64,000 nucleotides of DNA from Pseudoalteromonas arctica A 37-1-2 (lineage in GTDB: Bacteria > Pseudomonadota > Gammaproteobacteria > Enterobacterales > Alteromonadaceae): contig NZ_CP011025.1 of the NCBI RefSeq assembly GCF_000238395.3, positions 1,612,001 to 1,676,000 on the forward strand. The letters run 5' to 3'. Shown here in pieces: positions 34,605-45,751 of this stretch. Every line of letters starts with the position of its first letter. Position 1 is the stretch's first letter. The position numbers and the translations under genes are program-made. The notes beneath the pieces were generated by a model, which worked only from the letters and a program-made list of their open reading frames with translations, had not been told where the DNA came from and ran no database searches.

Positions 34605-36095
34605 TTAATGACCGCCAAGTAGTTTATCGACTTCTTTAGGGTCGTTATGTACGCCAAACTTATCAACAACTGTTTCGGTTGCGCTATTCATACCAACAAT
34701 ATTAACTGTTGCGCCTTCGCGTCTAAATTTAATAACCACCTTGTCGAGTGATGATACACCGGTTATATCCCAAAAGTGAGCATGGGTTAAATCTATAACA
34801 ACATTTGTTACCGCACTTTTAAAATCGAATGACGCTATAAACTGCTCTGCTGAGGCAAAAAATACCTGGCCTACAACTTCATAAGTTACTAGGTTTTTAG
34901 TTTCATCGTGCTTAGTTGTAACAACCATAAAGCGACCAATTTTGTTCGCAAAAAACAACGTAGCTAGCAATACGCCAACTAAAACACCAATGGCTAGATT
35001 ATGCGTGGCAACAACTACAATAACGGTGGAAATCATCACTACGTTTGACGAAAGCGGGTTCTTTTTTAAATCCTTAACTGATGCCCAAGAGAATGTACCA
35101 ATCGACACCATAATCATTACTGCAACTAATGCCGCCATAGGAATTAAACGCAGCCACTCATCTAAAAACACCACCATGATGATTAAAAATAAACCAGCAA
35201 TAAAGGTTGAAAGTCGTCCACGACCGCCCGATTTAACGTTAATGATTGACTGTCCAATCATGGCGCAACCCGCCATACCACCAAATAAACCTGCGCCAAT
35301 ATTGGCAATACCTTGACCTTTACACTCTTTATTACGATCGCTAGTTGTATCAGTTAAGTCATCAACAATAGTGGCGGTCATCATGGATTCAAGTAAGCCC
35401 ACAACCGCAAGACCAATCGAATAGGGTAATACAATTTGCAGCGTTTCGAGTGTTAGCGGTACATCGGGCCATAAAAATATAGGCAGGGTGTCTGGCAGTT
35501 CGCCCATGTCGCCAACGGTTCTTATATCAAGCCCTAAAAACAGTGAAACCAGCGTAATAACAACAATACACACTAAAGGAGAGGGAAGGATTTTGCCAAT
35601 AGTTGGAATATACGGAAATAAGTAAATAATACCTAAGCCCGCTGCGGTCATTGCATAAACATGCCAAGTAACATTGGTCAGCTCAGGTAACTGCGCCATA
35701 AATATTAAAATTGCCAGTGCGTTTACAAACCCTGTAACAACAGAGCGCGATACAAACCGCATTAACTCACCGAGCTTTAAAAAGCCTGCAAATATTTGCA
35801 GTACACCGGTAAGTAAGGTGGCAACCAGTAAGTATTCCAGACCATGATCTTTAACCAGCGTCACCATTAACAGCGCCATTGCACCGGTAGCCGCCGATAT
35901 CATGCCAGGGCGTCCGCCTACAAAGGCAATAATAACGGCGATACAAAATGAGGCGTATAAACCTACTTTTGGATCAACACCTGCAATAATAGAAAAGGCA
36001 ATAGCTTCCGGTATTAGGGCAAGCGCCACAACAATACCAGCAAGCACATCGCCACGAACATTAGAGAGCCAATCTCTTTTTACGTGATCAAACAT
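34605..36095 (-). CDS. SulP-family anion transporter with STAS domain
   Basis: A 496-residue inner-membrane transporter with about 12 to 14 helices and a C-terminal STAS domain (about 400-485; [21 protein letters not shown] start). The N-terminal motif [19 protein letters not shown] and the [15 protein letters not shown] block are typical of SulP. Substrates in the family include sulfate and bicarbonate. Pairing with a universal stress gene suggests bicarbonate, but the sequence alone does not decide. The upstream 270 bases hold no further gene. Confidence 0.85.
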   Translation of the reverse strand: MFDHVKRDWLSNVRGDVLAGIVVALALIPEAIAFSIIAGVDPKVGLYASFCIAVIIAFVGGRPGMISAATGAMALLMVTLVKDHGLEYLLVATLLTGVLQIFAGFLKLGELMRFVSRSVVTGFVNALAILIFMAQLPELTNVTWHVYAMTAAGLGIIYLFPYIPTIGKILPSPLVCIVVITLVSLFLGLDIRTVGDMGELPDTLPIFLWPDVPLTLETLQIVLPYSIGLAVVGLLESMMTATIVDDLTDTTSDRNKECKGQGIANIGAGLFGGMAGCAMIGQSIINVKSGGRGRLSTFIAGLFLIIMVVFLDEWLRLIPMAALVAVMIMVSIGTFSWASVKDLKKNPLSSNVVMISTVIVVVATHNLAIGVLVGVLLATLFFANKIGRFMVVTTKHDETKNLVTYEVVGQVFFASAEQFIASFDFKSAVTNVVIDLTHAHFWDITGVSSLDKVVIKFRREGATVNIVGMNSATETVVDKFGVHNDPKEVDKLLGGH

Positions 36096-36366
36096 GTAAT
36101 AAACCTAATTAGTTAGTTTCCCAAAGTATAGGGGAGTATTTTATTTAAATAACAATGATTCTCGCGCAGATGGCGATTAAGGTTGCACGTAACGTGCTGA
36201 TGAAAAAGGGAGTGGTTGCCTAGGGCGGCGTAAGTTTCAAGTAAAAAGCTCCTTTTTGATTAGTTTATATTAATAATGCAAACGAATTAAAGGTATCACA
36301 TATATATTAGCAATATGCTGTTTTGCCTTAAAGACCAAACTTTAATCCAATAATGTTTTTGAATAT

Positions 36367-37095
36367 TTAAAACTCAAACGTAAAACCAAACTCTTTTAAT
36401 TTTTCGTACACGTTTATGTCAAAACGATAAAGCGTTGCGGCTCGGTGAGCTACATTTGTTTGTTTTTCTTTGCAGTTTATTAGTAAGTTCATTTTTTGAA
36501 ACTTACGTCTAAAGTTAGGTTTATCGAGTGATTTATTTAAAATCGACTCGTAAATTCCTTGTAGCTCAAGCAGGGTAAATTTTTCAGGGAGCAGGCTAAA
36601 ACCAATCGGCTCGTGTCTTACTTTGTAGCGTAAGTAGTCTAAGCCACTTTTTAAAATATCGGCATGGTCAAACATTAAAGCCGGTACACTATTTACATCA
36701 AACCATTCACATTCTAAAGCATTGTCGCCACTCACAAGGTTGGTTTCTTCAAAGCGAACGAGCGAATAATAAACAATGGTAATAATACGTCTGGCAGGGT
36801 AGCGGTCTACGTTACCAAAAGCACCTAACTGATCTAAGTACAGGTTTTCAACACCGGTCGTACTTTTAACAACTCGTAAAGCTGCAAGGTCTAAGTTTTC
36901 ATCTTTACGAACCCAATGACCAATTAAACCCCACAGGCTTGTTGCAAGGCCGCGGTTATATTTAACCAGCAACACCTTTAACTTACCTTCATGAATAGCA
37001 AATACAATATTATCTACGGTTAGATTACTAATGCAGTCATCAGGAATCGATTCTTCGTCGATGTTGTTAGTAATGTTTGATGTTTTATAGTGCAT
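36367..37095 (-). CDS. Nudix-like transcriptional regulator (NrtR/AraR-type), hydrolase motif lost
   Basis: A 242-residue protein with an N-terminal Nudix fold (about 25-155) and a C-terminal winged-helix domain (about 165-240; KFTLLELQGIYESIL, NFRRKFQKMN). The Nudix box is degenerate: where REUxEE is expected it reads RVVKST, so the catalytic glutamates are missing. Such proteins are sugar- or NAD-responsive repressors. It faces a truncated sugar-porter gene 62 bp away, which it probably controlled before that gene was broken. Confidence 0.8.
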   Translation of the reverse strand: MHYKTSNITNNIDEESIPDDCISNLTVDNIVFAIHEGKLKVLLVKYNRGLATSLWGLIGHWVRKDENLDLAALRVVKSTTGVENLYLDQLGAFGNVDRYPARRIITIVYYSLVRFEETNLVSGDNALECEWFDVNSVPALMFDHADILKSGLDYLRYKVRHEPIGFSLLPEKFTLLELQGIYESILNKSLDKPNFRRKFQKMNLLINCKEKQTNVAHRAATLYRFDINVYEKLKEFGFTFEF

Positions 37096-37157
37096 AAATT
37101 ACTCAGCCAAAGCTATACGAAGATATTGTTATAAAGACTATTAAGGGTATATAAAAG

Positions 37158-37853
37158 GTGAGTAAAGCGCAAATAAAAAGCTTTTATAATTCCTATTTAA
37201 AACAATCAGATAAACCTAAAAAACGTTTACGCCCCATTGTTTGGATAGGAATTGGCTTAGCTACATTTCAACAATTAGTAGGCATTAACGTTGTTTTTTA
37301 CTACGGCGCGGTACTTTGGCAAGCTGCCGGTTTTACTGAATCTGACGCGTTACTTATTAATATAATAAGCGGCTTTGTAAGTATTTTAGCGGTGTTTATT
37401 ACCATGTATTTTATAGACAAAATTGGCAGAAAACCTTTTTTGTTAACCGGCTCAATTGGTATGACGGTGACGCTTTCGGTTATTGTCTATGCCTTTTTAA
37501 ACGCAGATATTGGCTCAACAGGTAACTTAGAACTAGGAGAACAGGGCATAGTTGCTTTAATAGCCGCTAATGCGTATGTGTTCTTTTTTAACTTATCGTG
37601 GGGCCCTGTAATGTGGGTTATGTTAGGCGAAATGTTCCCTAACCAAATTCGCGGCTCTGGCCTTGCAGTTACTGGCTTTGCCCAGTGGATAGCTAACTTT
37701 TTAATTACTTGGTCGTTCCCTGTTATGCTCACAGGCATTGGTTTAGCTGGGGCTTATGGTTTTTACGCATTTTGTGCGTTTGTTTCAGTCATATTTGTAT
37801 TTAAGTTTTTACACGAAACCAAAGGCAAAGAGCTTGAACAAATGAAAGGGTAA
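37158..37853 (+). pseudogene. 5'-truncated sugar-porter MFS gene (copy 1)
   Basis: The frame encodes about 16 unrelated residues followed by 215 residues of the C-terminal half of a sugar-porter MFS transporter (LATFQQLVGINVVFYYG, IDKIGRKPF, WGPVMWVMLGEMFP, FLHETKGKELEQM). The first six helices are missing, so it cannot be a working transporter. From 37209 on it is a copy of the end of the gene at 59.0-59.9 kb. The Nudix regulator is still divergent upstream, suggesting this is the original promoter end of the locus. Confidence 0.85.
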
Positions 37854-37925
37854 ATATTATTCCTTTAATAAGCGCCAAAACTAAAGCAATAGAACTAGAA
37901 TAATAGAATTAAAGCAATAGTTTTG
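37209..37925 (+). repeat. Island-flanking direct repeat, left copy
   Basis: This stretch matches 59246-59934. Within the coding part (645 bases) I count 19 differences and no indel. All are synonymous. After the stop codon the copies stay alike up to TTTTG, apart from a 28-base extra segment in this copy. Confidence 0.9.
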
Positions 37926-37929
37926 GCGT

Positions 37930-38745
37930 TGTTAGACTGCTTCACTCGTTAAGCTTTCTTTTTACTAAACCCAAACACTTTATAAACTCGCAGTAACTAC
38001 CTCATTTCTCAATAGTTAAATTACTAATGCACTTAAGTAAATTCCGCTCAAGTGTGCTGGTATCGCTATATGCTCTTGAGCTACTTTTTTATATTGATGC
38101 TTAGGAAGTTGGTAGCGCACCAATTTCTGCTCTTTCATTAAACGAGTGCAATATAGCGACTTAACGTTAAGCCTCTCGCTGTAGCAATAGCTGCTATTAC
38201 TACAGCACCCGTAGAGCCGTCACTTTCTGCGAAACTGCTCTTTACCGTAGCTAATGCTTTAACCTTTTAGAGTTAATACTACGCGTTTTTTACCCAATAT
38301 TTATAGCCACTACGCTGTATATTAAATACTTCACAGCAACGCTTTAGTAAATCAGTCATAGCTACCTAATTATTAATAAATTATAAGGTGTTGCATTGAC
38401 TCATTGAATTCACCGTAGCCTTTTTTAGGATTTCCTTTTCTTCTTCAATATGCGCAATACGTTTTTTAAGCACGCGAATTTCAAGTTGTTGTGGCGTCAT
38501 GGGTGTTGTTTGCCTGTGATGCCATTACGTTTATGTTTTAACTGACGGACCCGTTTATCTAGCGATGATTTACCGACATTCATAGCCTCTGCAGCTTCTC
38601 ATATTGAATAGTTTGTATCGACGACTAATTGTGCGCATTCAAGTCTAAATTCGAGTGTAAAGTTGGTTCTTGCTCTGTTTTCCAAAGTGTGACCTAAGTT
38701 TGATGAGATGGATAATAACATCCCCCAATTAAGTGGTTAAATTAA
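37930..38745 (-). mobile_element. Degenerate IS3-family (IS51-like) insertion sequence relic
   Basis: On the minus strand from 38721 an OrfA relic reads RTNFTLEFRLECAQLVVD, then a stop, then EAAEAMNVGKSSLDKRVRQL, then a frameshift into MTPQQLEIRVLKKRIAHIEE. An OrfB relic follows (CCEVFNIQRSGYKYWVKNA, broken; AESDGSTGAVVIAAIATARG) and stops well before the catalytic DDE part. Several stops and shifts show it is dead. Outer ends are approximate. It abuts the left flanking repeat. Confidence 0.8.
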
Positions 38746-39039
38746 CTACGCCACTGCAATAAAAACATATTTCCTCAAGTAAAAGTTATATCAGTTAATG
38801 CCACCTAGTCGTAATTTTCAATACATTTAACTTTCGCAGAAATATTTAACTTTGAAATATATACAGCGAAGTGATTTTTCAGGAGTGATTATAGTTAAAC
38901 CGATAAGTTAAGAAGCGAAAGTTTTGATATTAATATGTAACCAGTTGGTAAATGAGTAATTTAAAAAGATGTATAAGTTTAACATTCACCTGATGCTGAT
39001 AATAAATTTACAACTACCTAATCAACAGGGGTCATAATA
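38746..39039. other. Upstream region of the TonB receptor gene
   Basis: About 290 AT-rich bases without a gene. An inverted pair AACTTTCGC (38829-38837) and GCGAAAGTT (38915-38923), 77 bases apart, is the only dyad seen. The promoter cannot be fixed by eye. Confidence 0.35.
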
Positions 39040-41751
39040 ATGAAAAGAAACATTTACATAAACACGTTACTAGCAGGGACATTCGGTTTACTGCCTTTAT
39101 CTGATGCAATTAGCCAAGAATTATCTGTGGATCAAAATGATGATGTAGAAGTAATCCAAGTTACAGGTATTCGCCAGAGTATTATCACCGCTAACGAGAA
39201 AAAGCGCTCTTCAGAAAACATTGTCGATGGTATTTCCGCTGAAGATTTAGGGGTTTTCCCTGATGCGAATGTGGCCGAGTCACTGCAACGTATTACCGGA
39301 GTTTCAATTGACCGATCTGGTGGTGAAGGTCGTTTTATTACTGTTCGAGGACTTGGGCCTGAGTTTAATACGGTATTGGCAAATGGACGTATTTTGGCTA
39401 CCGAAAATGCTGGACGTGAATTTAGTCTCGATGTCTTACCTGCAGATTTAATTAATGGGGCAACCGTTTATAAAAGCTATAGTTCTAACCTAACCGAAGG
39501 GGCGATTGGTGGAACCGTTGATATTACTACTTGGAGACCATTTGATATCAATGAGACAAAGGTAAGTGCTTCTATCGCCGGTACGTATGATACTAATGCT
39601 GAATCTTACGATATGAAAGGCTCAGCCCTGTTTAGTACGCTTTTTAATGATGACATGGGTTTTCTGGCATCGCTTTCTTACAATCAACGTACAGTAAGAA
39701 TTGATAGCGTTTTCTCTGATGGTTATGTTCCATATAGCTTTGATGAAACACAGACCGTAAATGGCGAACCGGCAAATGATGTTTTAACCTTAGCGAGCCA
39801 AAGATATCAAGTTTTTGATCAGGACCGTGAGCGCATTGGCGGTACATTGGTGTATCAATGGAAGCCAAATGATGATCAGGTTTTGACGATCGATGGCTTA
39901 TTTTCGATATTTAACGTTGAAGATAGTAGTACCGAAGTCGCATTTCCATTCAGTGTAGGTCGCGAAAATGGTTTTAGTAATGTTGTAGTTAATAATAGCG
40001 GCATGGTTCAATCTGCAACTAAAGATGGTTTTGTTGATGTTATTAGAGCGTCTTCTCCTCGAGATACTACTACCTACCAAGTAGGGTTAAATCATGAGTG
40101 GCAAATTTCAAATAACTTGAAAGCGATTACTGATATTGCCTACTCTGAAGCTAAAGGAGATGGGTATGGTAAAAGTCGTTTTTATGTAACACGTGCATTT
40201 AGTGAAATGGCGTACTCATTAGGAGGCGACTTTCCTTTAATTAATACCAAAGAAGATCTTACAGATCCAAATATTTGGTCTTCTCATGTTGTAACTAATG
40301 CTGGTAATGATACGCAGGATAACGTTTTAGAAGCTAAGCTTGATTTTGAGTACATTGTTGATGAAATGGGGTATTTACACAATATTGATTTTGGTTTTTA
40401 TTACTCAGAAAGAGAAAAAGACAGAACAGCATCTAGACGAGGAGTATGTGGACGGTGTTTTAATAATGCAAAAGTGTCGATAACAGATCCATCAGTATTT
40501 AAAGCATTTAAACCAAGTGACTTTTTAAGCGAAGTGAGTGGTGGTTTTGCAAACAGCTGGATTGATTATGATTTTGACGCATTAACCGCCTATTACCAAT
40601 CTGAAGAAGCATTAAGTCAACTTTCCACTGAAGATCGAGCAAACGTAGAGACACTGTTGGCTTCTGGGGGATTCGATGCCCAAGCAAGCGAAGGTGCAAC
40701 CACTAACGTTCAAGAAGATAACTTTGCTGCCTATGTTCAACTAGGGTTTGCTGGTGACAACTGGGATTTAAACTTGGGCGCACGATATATTCAAACCGAT
40801 CTCACTTCAACCGGGCAATATGTTTACATTGAAAAGTTAATAAATATTGTAAACCCTGATGGCAGCATTGAAAACAGAGATGCTGTTTTTAGTGACCCAG
40901 AAGTAAGATCATTTGAGAGTGATTATGATGAAATTCTTCCTAGTGCAAACTTTAAATGGGAGTTTATGGATGTCGAGGGATTAATTTTTAGAGCTAGCTA
41001 TTCTGACACCATCACTCGACCAACTATTTCAAGCCTGTCAACCAGTGTTACCTATAATATTAATGTAGATGCGGAAAGAGTTAACGCTCAAAATCCAAAT
41101 TTACAACCATTCAAATCTCAAAACTATGACGTTACTTTAGAGTGGTACATGGATGATTCAACGACGATTACCCTTGCTGGATTTCAAAAAAACCTATCTT
41201 CATTCCTCACAATTACAACAGAACCAGTCATGATTGAAGGTGTTCAATTTGGTGATACTCGCCCAAGAAATGGTGGCGAGGGGGAGATCACTGGGATTGA
41301 AGTTGCTTACCAACAATTATTTGACCAATTACCTGAACCGTTTAATGGATTAGGGATTCAAGCTAACTACACCAACATAGATAGTACCGCTGATTACAGT
41401 GAGTTGGGTGGCGTTGAGGACTTAACATTGGAAGGGTTGTCTGAGCATAACGCTAACCTGATTTTATTTTATGAAAGAGACGCAATAAAAGTAAGATTTG
41501 CCTATAACTATCGTTCTGATTATTTAAGTGAGGCGAGCACGTGGCTAGGGGGTCCAAAACATGTTGATGACTTCGGGCAGCTTGATTTTAGAGCGAGTTA
41601 TGATTTTGCAGACACCATGCAGGTTTACTTTGAAGGAGTAAATATTACGAACGAAACATTAAGCCAATATTACAACCAGGATGAAAGTCAGAAGGTTGGT
41701 TATGAAGATTTTGGTTCTCGTTATGCGTTAGGTATACGGGCTCAGTTTTAA
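39040..41751 (+). CDS. TonB-dependent outer-membrane receptor
   Basis: A 903-residue receptor with a signal peptide (cleavage near residue 25), a plug domain (VIQVTGIRQSI, FPDANVAESLQRITGVSIDR, RGLGPEFNTVLANGR) and a long beta-barrel ending in aromatic F (ALGIRAQF). The plug opening is typical of the Alteromonadales receptors for oligosaccharides. It heads the alpha-galactoside cluster with an AGGGG ribosome site and would take up a galactose-containing, possibly sulfated, oligosaccharide. Confidence 0.9.
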   Translation: MKRNIYINTLLAGTFGLLPLSDAISQELSVDQNDDVEVIQVTGIRQSIITANEKKRSSENIVDGISAEDLGVFPDANVAESLQRITGVSIDRSGGEGRFITVRGLGPEFNTVLANGRILATENAGREFSLDVLPADLINGATVYKSYSSNLTEGAIGGTVDITTWRPFDINETKVSASIAGTYDTNAESYDMKGSALFSTLFNDDMGFLASLSYNQRTVRIDSVFSDGYVPYSFDETQTVNGEPANDVLTLASQRYQVFDQDRERIGGTLVYQWKPNDDQVLTIDGLFSIFNVEDSSTEVAFPFSVGRENGFSNVVVNNSGMVQSATKDGFVDVIRASSPRDTTTYQVGLNHEWQISNNLKAITDIAYSEAKGDGYGKSRFYVTRAFSEMAYSLGGDFPLINTKEDLTDPNIWSSHVVTNAGNDTQDNVLEAKLDFEYIVDEMGYLHNIDFGFYYSEREKDRTASRRGVCGRCFNNAKVSITDPSVFKAFKPSDFLSEVSGGFANSWIDYDFDALTAYYQSEEALSQLSTEDRANVETLLASGGFDAQASEGATTNVQEDNFAAYVQLGFAGDNWDLNLGARYIQTDLTSTGQYVYIEKLINIVNPDGSIENRDAVFSDPEVRSFESDYDEILPSANFKWEFMDVEGLIFRASYSDTITRPTISSLSTSVTYNINVDAERVNAQNPNLQPFKSQNYDVTLEWYMDDSTTITLAGFQKNLSSFLTITTEPVMIEGVQFGDTRPRNGGEGEITGIEVAYQQLFDQLPEPFNGLGIQANYTNIDSTADYSELGGVEDLTLEGLSEHNANLILFYERDAIKVRFAYNYRSDYLSEASTWLGGPKHVDDFGQLDFRASYDFADTMQVYFEGVNITNETLSQYYNQDESQKVGYEDFGSRYALGIRAQF

Positions 41752-41760
41752 TCATCACAT

Positions 41761-41788
41761 GAGTAACTCTGCTTCGCTGGAGTTACTC
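41761..41788 (+). other. Intercistronic hairpin after the TonB receptor
   Basis: GAGTAACTC-N10-GAGTTACTC, a 9-bp perfect stem between the receptor and sulfatase genes. There is no T-run, so it may protect the receptor mRNA end or partly terminate. Confidence 0.5.
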
Positions 41789-41803
41789 AAATAGGTAATA
41801 GAA

Positions 41804-43351
41804 ATGTATTTATTTAAACGATATTTAGCTGTAATTTTTATTTGTACTGGTTTAATCGCGTGTACAAAAGAGAGTGACTCTTCCCTACAAAAAGAAACGG
41901 TGAATGTACAGGATAAAAAGCCGAACATATTATGGATATATGTTGAAGACATCTCACCTGACTTTGCGCACGATGGTAATGATTTAGTAACCACTCCAAC
42001 GATAGATGAGTTAGCAAGAGTCGGTGTAAAGTTTAACAATGCCATTGCGCCTGCGCCTGTTTGTTCTGCAATGAGATCAGCTATGATGACTGGGCAAATG
42101 CAAACAAATTTAGGTATTCATAACCATCACAGTTCGCGTACTCCAGAATCAACAATTTTACTCCCAGATAATATAAAAACTGTTCCTGAAATTATGAAGC
42201 AAAATGGTTATTTCACTTTTAATAGTGGTAAGGATGATTATAACTTCAGCTATGACCGTTTTGATTTATACAGCGGTGATTATAAGGTGCATCCACTCTA
42301 CGGTAAGTCGGGTGTAGAAATTGATTGGAACGATAGAGCCAACCCAGAGCAACCATTCTTTGGACAAATCCAATTAAAAGGTGGAAAGCATATCTTCAGT
42401 AGCAAGTTTTCTGAAAAAGTGAAGTATCCCATCGATAGAAGTAAAATTAAGTTGCCTCCTTATTACCCAAATGATCCCATTGTTATTGAAGAATGGGCTA
42501 GGTATTTAGAATCTCTGCAGATCACAGATAGAGAGGTTGCAAGTGTTTTTTCTCGTTTAGAAAAAGATGGAGAATTAGAAAATACGGTCATATTTTTCTT
42601 TGCTGATCATGGTACTCGTTTTTTAAGACACAAACAGTTTTTATACGATGGTGGGCTTAAAGTACCTTTCATTGCTTATTGGAAAGGGCATGATGATAAG
42701 TTAACGCCGCAAGTAAGAGACGAGCAAGTAAGTATGCTTGATATAAGCGCAACAACGCTAAGCCTTGCCGGTATCGATATACCTGAATACTTTGAAGGTG
42801 AAAACTTATTTTCTGATAATTACCAGGGTCATAAATATGTTATTTCGGCTCGTGATAGATGTGATTTTACGATTGATAGAATTAGATCGGTTCGTTCAGA
42901 GCGCTTTAAATACATCCGAAACTTTTATCCTGAACGCTCAGGTATGCAACCTAGTTATAGAGATTACTGGGATCTAACCAAAGTATCTCGCAAGCTTTAT
43001 GAAGATGGCAAGTTGAATGAGGTTCAAGCAAAGCACTTTTCTCCTACGAGGCCAAAAGAAGAACTTTACGATCTTGAAAACGACCCTCACGAAATCTTTA
43101 ATTTAGCTGATGACAATAACTTTAAGTCGACGTTATTAGAGCACAGAAAGGTATTAGATGACTGGATACGTGATAGCAACGATCAAGGACAGTACCCTGA
43201 AAATGAAGAAGCGTTAAAGCTAATGTTAGGCATTTGGGGAGACACAGCGATTAACCCTGAATACGACGAACTCAGAATTAAATATCCAAATTTATCTGGT
43301 TCTCAATTCCCGCTTAAAAATGAAAAGTTTAAGCTTGTTTCTGAGCAGTAG
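41804..43351 (+). CDS. Sulfatase lipoprotein (S1 family, Cys-type)
   Basis: A 515-residue arylsulfatase-like hydrolase with lipobox LIAC (C20), so probably lipid-anchored in the periplasm. The active-site motif is CSAMRSAMMTG, with C87 as the residue converted to formylglycine. Metal ligands are visible in YVEDI and FFADHG. It would remove sulfate esters from a galactoside. No maturase (anSME or FGE) is encoded in the window. The gene follows the TonB receptor closely and belongs to the same cluster. The subfamily and the sulfate position cannot be told by eye. Confidence 0.85.
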   Translation: MYLFKRYLAVIFICTGLIACTKESDSSLQKETVNVQDKKPNILWIYVEDISPDFAHDGNDLVTTPTIDELARVGVKFNNAIAPAPVCSAMRSAMMTGQMQTNLGIHNHHSSRTPESTILLPDNIKTVPEIMKQNGYFTFNSGKDDYNFSYDRFDLYSGDYKVHPLYGKSGVEIDWNDRANPEQPFFGQIQLKGGKHIFSSKFSEKVKYPIDRSKIKLPPYYPNDPIVIEEWARYLESLQITDREVASVFSRLEKDGELENTVIFFFADHGTRFLRHKQFLYDGGLKVPFIAYWKGHDDKLTPQVRDEQVSMLDISATTLSLAGIDIPEYFEGENLFSDNYQGHKYVISARDRCDFTIDRIRSVRSERFKYIRNFYPERSGMQPSYRDYWDLTKVSRKLYEDGKLNEVQAKHFSPTRPKEELYDLENDPHEIFNLADDNNFKSTLLEHRKVLDDWIRDSNDQGQYPENEEALKLMLGIWGDTAINPEYDELRIKYPNLSGSQFPLKNEKFKLVSEQ

Positions 43352-43360
43352 TTTTAGTTT

Positions 43361-43386
43361 ACGCTTGGACTGAGAGCTCCAAGCGT
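43361..43386 (+). other. Intercistronic hairpin after the sulfatase
   Basis: ACGCTTGGA-N8-TCCAAGCGT, a 9-bp perfect stem between sulfatase and galT without a clear T-run. It may tune expression of the two parts. Confidence 0.5.
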
Positions 43387-43418
43387 ATGTCCTTCAACAT
43401 TATTTTATTAGGTTAATA

Positions 43419-44465
43419 ATGACAGAGTTATTTGATCCAGTAGAACATCCTCACCGCCGCTTTAACCCTTTATTAGGGGAGTCGGTGTTGGTATCTCCAC
43501 ATCGCGCTAAACGCCCTTGGCAAGGCCAAGAGGAAAGTGTCGATAATGAAATAAAGCCAATATATGACAATAATTGCTTTTTATGTAAAGGCAACACTCG
43601 CATTAATGGAGAGGTAAACCCAGCTTATGAAGGGACATTTGTATTTACTAATGACTTTGCTGCACTGCGTGAAAATGTGCCGCAGGTTAAGCATGTAGAT
43701 CCGTTATTTTCAATGCAGAGCGAACGCGGAACAGCGCGAGTAATTTGTTTTTCCCCAGATCATTCAAAAACACTCCCAGAGTTATCAATTAATGAAATAG
43801 CCAACGTAGTGGATACTTGGCAACAGCAATGTGCTGAGTTATCGCAGACGTATCGTTGGATACAAGTATTTGAAAATAAAGGAGCTGTGATGGGGTGTTC
43901 AAACCCGCATCCCCATGGGCAAATTTGGGCGCAAGACCATCTTCCTAGTTTAGTTGAGCGTAAGAATATAAATTTAAAAAATTATTATCAGCAACACGGA
44001 AGTAATCTATTACTTGATTATGCCAAGCGAGAGTTTGAATTAGATGAGCGTGTAGTATGCGTTAATGATGATTGGTTAGTCGTTGTACCATATTGGGCTG
44101 CTTGGCCGTTTGAAACATTGCTTTTGCCTCGCTTCGAACTTACGCGTATGACTGATGTCAGTGCAGAACAAAAAATAAGCTTAGCCAGCATTCTTAAACA
44201 GATAACCACTCGCTATGACAATTTATTCCAATGTCCGTTTCCTTATTCGATGGGATGGCATGGTGCGCAATACGATGACGAAGAACACCCATATTGGCAA
44301 TTACATGCCCAGTTTTTTCCTCCTCTATTGCGCTCTGCAACGGTTAAAAAATTTATGGTTGGCTATGAAATGTTGGCTGAAGCACAGCGCGACATTACGC
44401 CAGAACAAGCAGCAGATATTCTTAAGCAGCAATCACTAACACATTATAAAGAGGCTAAAAGATGA
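43419..44465 (+). CDS. galT: Galactose-1-phosphate uridylyltransferase GalT
   Basis: A 348-residue HIT-superfamily enzyme of the Leloir pathway that exchanges UMP between UDP-glucose and galactose-1-phosphate. The catalytic HPH motif is in [12 protein letters not shown] near residues 163-171. The opening [22 protein letters not shown] is also diagnostic. The stop overlaps the galK start (ATGA), so they are co-translated. No galE or galM lies in the window. Confidence 0.95.
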   Translation: MTELFDPVEHPHRRFNPLLGESVLVSPHRAKRPWQGQEESVDNEIKPIYDNNCFLCKGNTRINGEVNPAYEGTFVFTNDFAALRENVPQVKHVDPLFSMQSERGTARVICFSPDHSKTLPELSINEIANVVDTWQQQCAELSQTYRWIQVFENKGAVMGCSNPHPHGQIWAQDHLPSLVERKNINLKNYYQQHGSNLLLDYAKREFELDERVVCVNDDWLVVVPYWAAWPFETLLLPRFELTRMTDVSAEQKISLASILKQITTRYDNLFQCPFPYSMGWHGAQYDDEEHPYWQLHAQFFPPLLRSATVKKFMVGYEMLAEAQRDITPEQAADILKQQSLTHYKEAKR

Positions 44466-45610
44466 ACTTTGAGCATAGTGTACGTAATGCATTTTCAACT
44501 CACTTTAGTCGTGACGCCGCATTTATTGTAAGAGCGCCTGGTCGCGTGAACTTGATAGGTGAACATACCGATTATAACGAGGGCTTTGTGCTGCCTTGTG
44601 CAATTGAGCACGCAACGTATATTGCAATAGCCCCACGCAAAGATAGTATTGTAAATGTTCTGGCTGTTGATTGTGATAATGAAACTGACAGTTTTTTATT
44701 GACGAAGCCGCTTGAATTTAACTCTGATCAAAGTTGGAGTAACTATGTAAGGGGGGTGGTCGATGAATTACAAAAACGAAATCATCAATTAACTGGATGT
44801 GATATTTGCATTACTGGCAATGTACCCCAAGGCGCTGGGCTCAGCTCATCAGCAGCGTTAGAAGTAGGTATTGCTTACGCCTTTAATCATTTATGTGAAT
44901 TATCTATAGATCGCAAAGAAATAGCTAAGATTGGTCAAGCTGCGGAAAATAACTTCGTCGGTTGCAACTGCGGCATTATGGATCAGCTTATTTCAGCCTG
45001 CGGTCAGCAAAATCAAGCACTTGGTATTGACTGTCGCTCACTAGAGCTAATCGAAGTCACTATTGACCCTAAAATGACTATTATGATGGTTAACTCAAAT
45101 GTTAAGCGTGGTTTAGTTGATAGTGAATATAACTTACGTCGCCAGCAGTGTGATGCAGGTGCTAAAGCGCTTGGTAAAACAAGTTTACGTGATGTCAGCA
45201 TTAGGGAATTTGAGCAACAGAAATGTTCACTCGATCCACAAGTTGCAAAGCGTATTGAACACATAGTGTATGAAAACGCACGGACCTTAAACGCTATGCA
45301 AGCGTTTACGAATAACGATATTCAACAATTAAGTAAATTAATGGCAGAAAGTCACGCATCAATGCGCGATTTATTTGAGATCACAACATCTCAAATCGAC
45401 ACTTTAGTTGAAATTATCAATAACGTACTAGGTATTCAAGGCGGTGTACGTATGACTGGTGGCGGATTTGGGGGCTGTGTAGTTGCGTTTATGCCCAATG
45501 ATATGGTGCAAGAAGTAATTGCGGCAATTAGCTCTGAGTATCAAGCTAAAACGGGCCTTAAAGAAAGCATCTATATCAGTTTACCTGCGTCGGGTGTGTG
45601 TGTACTTTGA
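44462..45610 (+). CDS. galK: Galactokinase GalK
   Basis: A 382-residue GHMP kinase that phosphorylates galactose at C1. It has the galactokinase signature [16 protein letters not shown], the ATP loop [14 protein letters not shown] and the C-terminal [10 protein letters not shown]. Length equals that of E. coli GalK (382). It is translationally coupled to galT. It shows that the pathway served by the cluster ends in free galactose. Confidence 0.96.
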   Translation: MNFEHSVRNAFSTHFSRDAAFIVRAPGRVNLIGEHTDYNEGFVLPCAIEHATYIAIAPRKDSIVNVLAVDCDNETDSFLLTKPLEFNSDQSWSNYVRGVVDELQKRNHQLTGCDICITGNVPQGAGLSSSAALEVGIAYAFNHLCELSIDRKEIAKIGQAAENNFVGCNCGIMDQLISACGQQNQALGIDCRSLELIEVTIDPKMTIMMVNSNVKRGLVDSEYNLRRQQCDAGAKALGKTSLRDVSIREFEQQKCSLDPQVAKRIEHIVYENARTLNAMQAFTNNDIQQLSKLMAESHASMRDLFEITTSQIDTLVEIINNVLGIQGGVRMTGGGFGGCVVAFMPNDMVQEVIAAISSEYQAKTGLKESIYISLPASGVCVL

Positions 45611-45751
45611 TAAAAAATAGCATTTTTAGGCATTATATTAAGCCATTATCGCCTATTTATGAGAAGTAGCTACACCGTACTTGAAAGCTAACCCTCTTTG
45701 AGGTTACAAAAATAAAAATTTAGCTTAATTAAAGTTATTTAAGGAAATAAA

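Noticed and set aside
36131..36170. Fur-box-like AT-rich sequence upstream of the SulP gene
   Set aside because: Only one half (AATCATTGTTATT on the minus strand) resembles a Fur site, and similar runs are common in AT-rich DNA.
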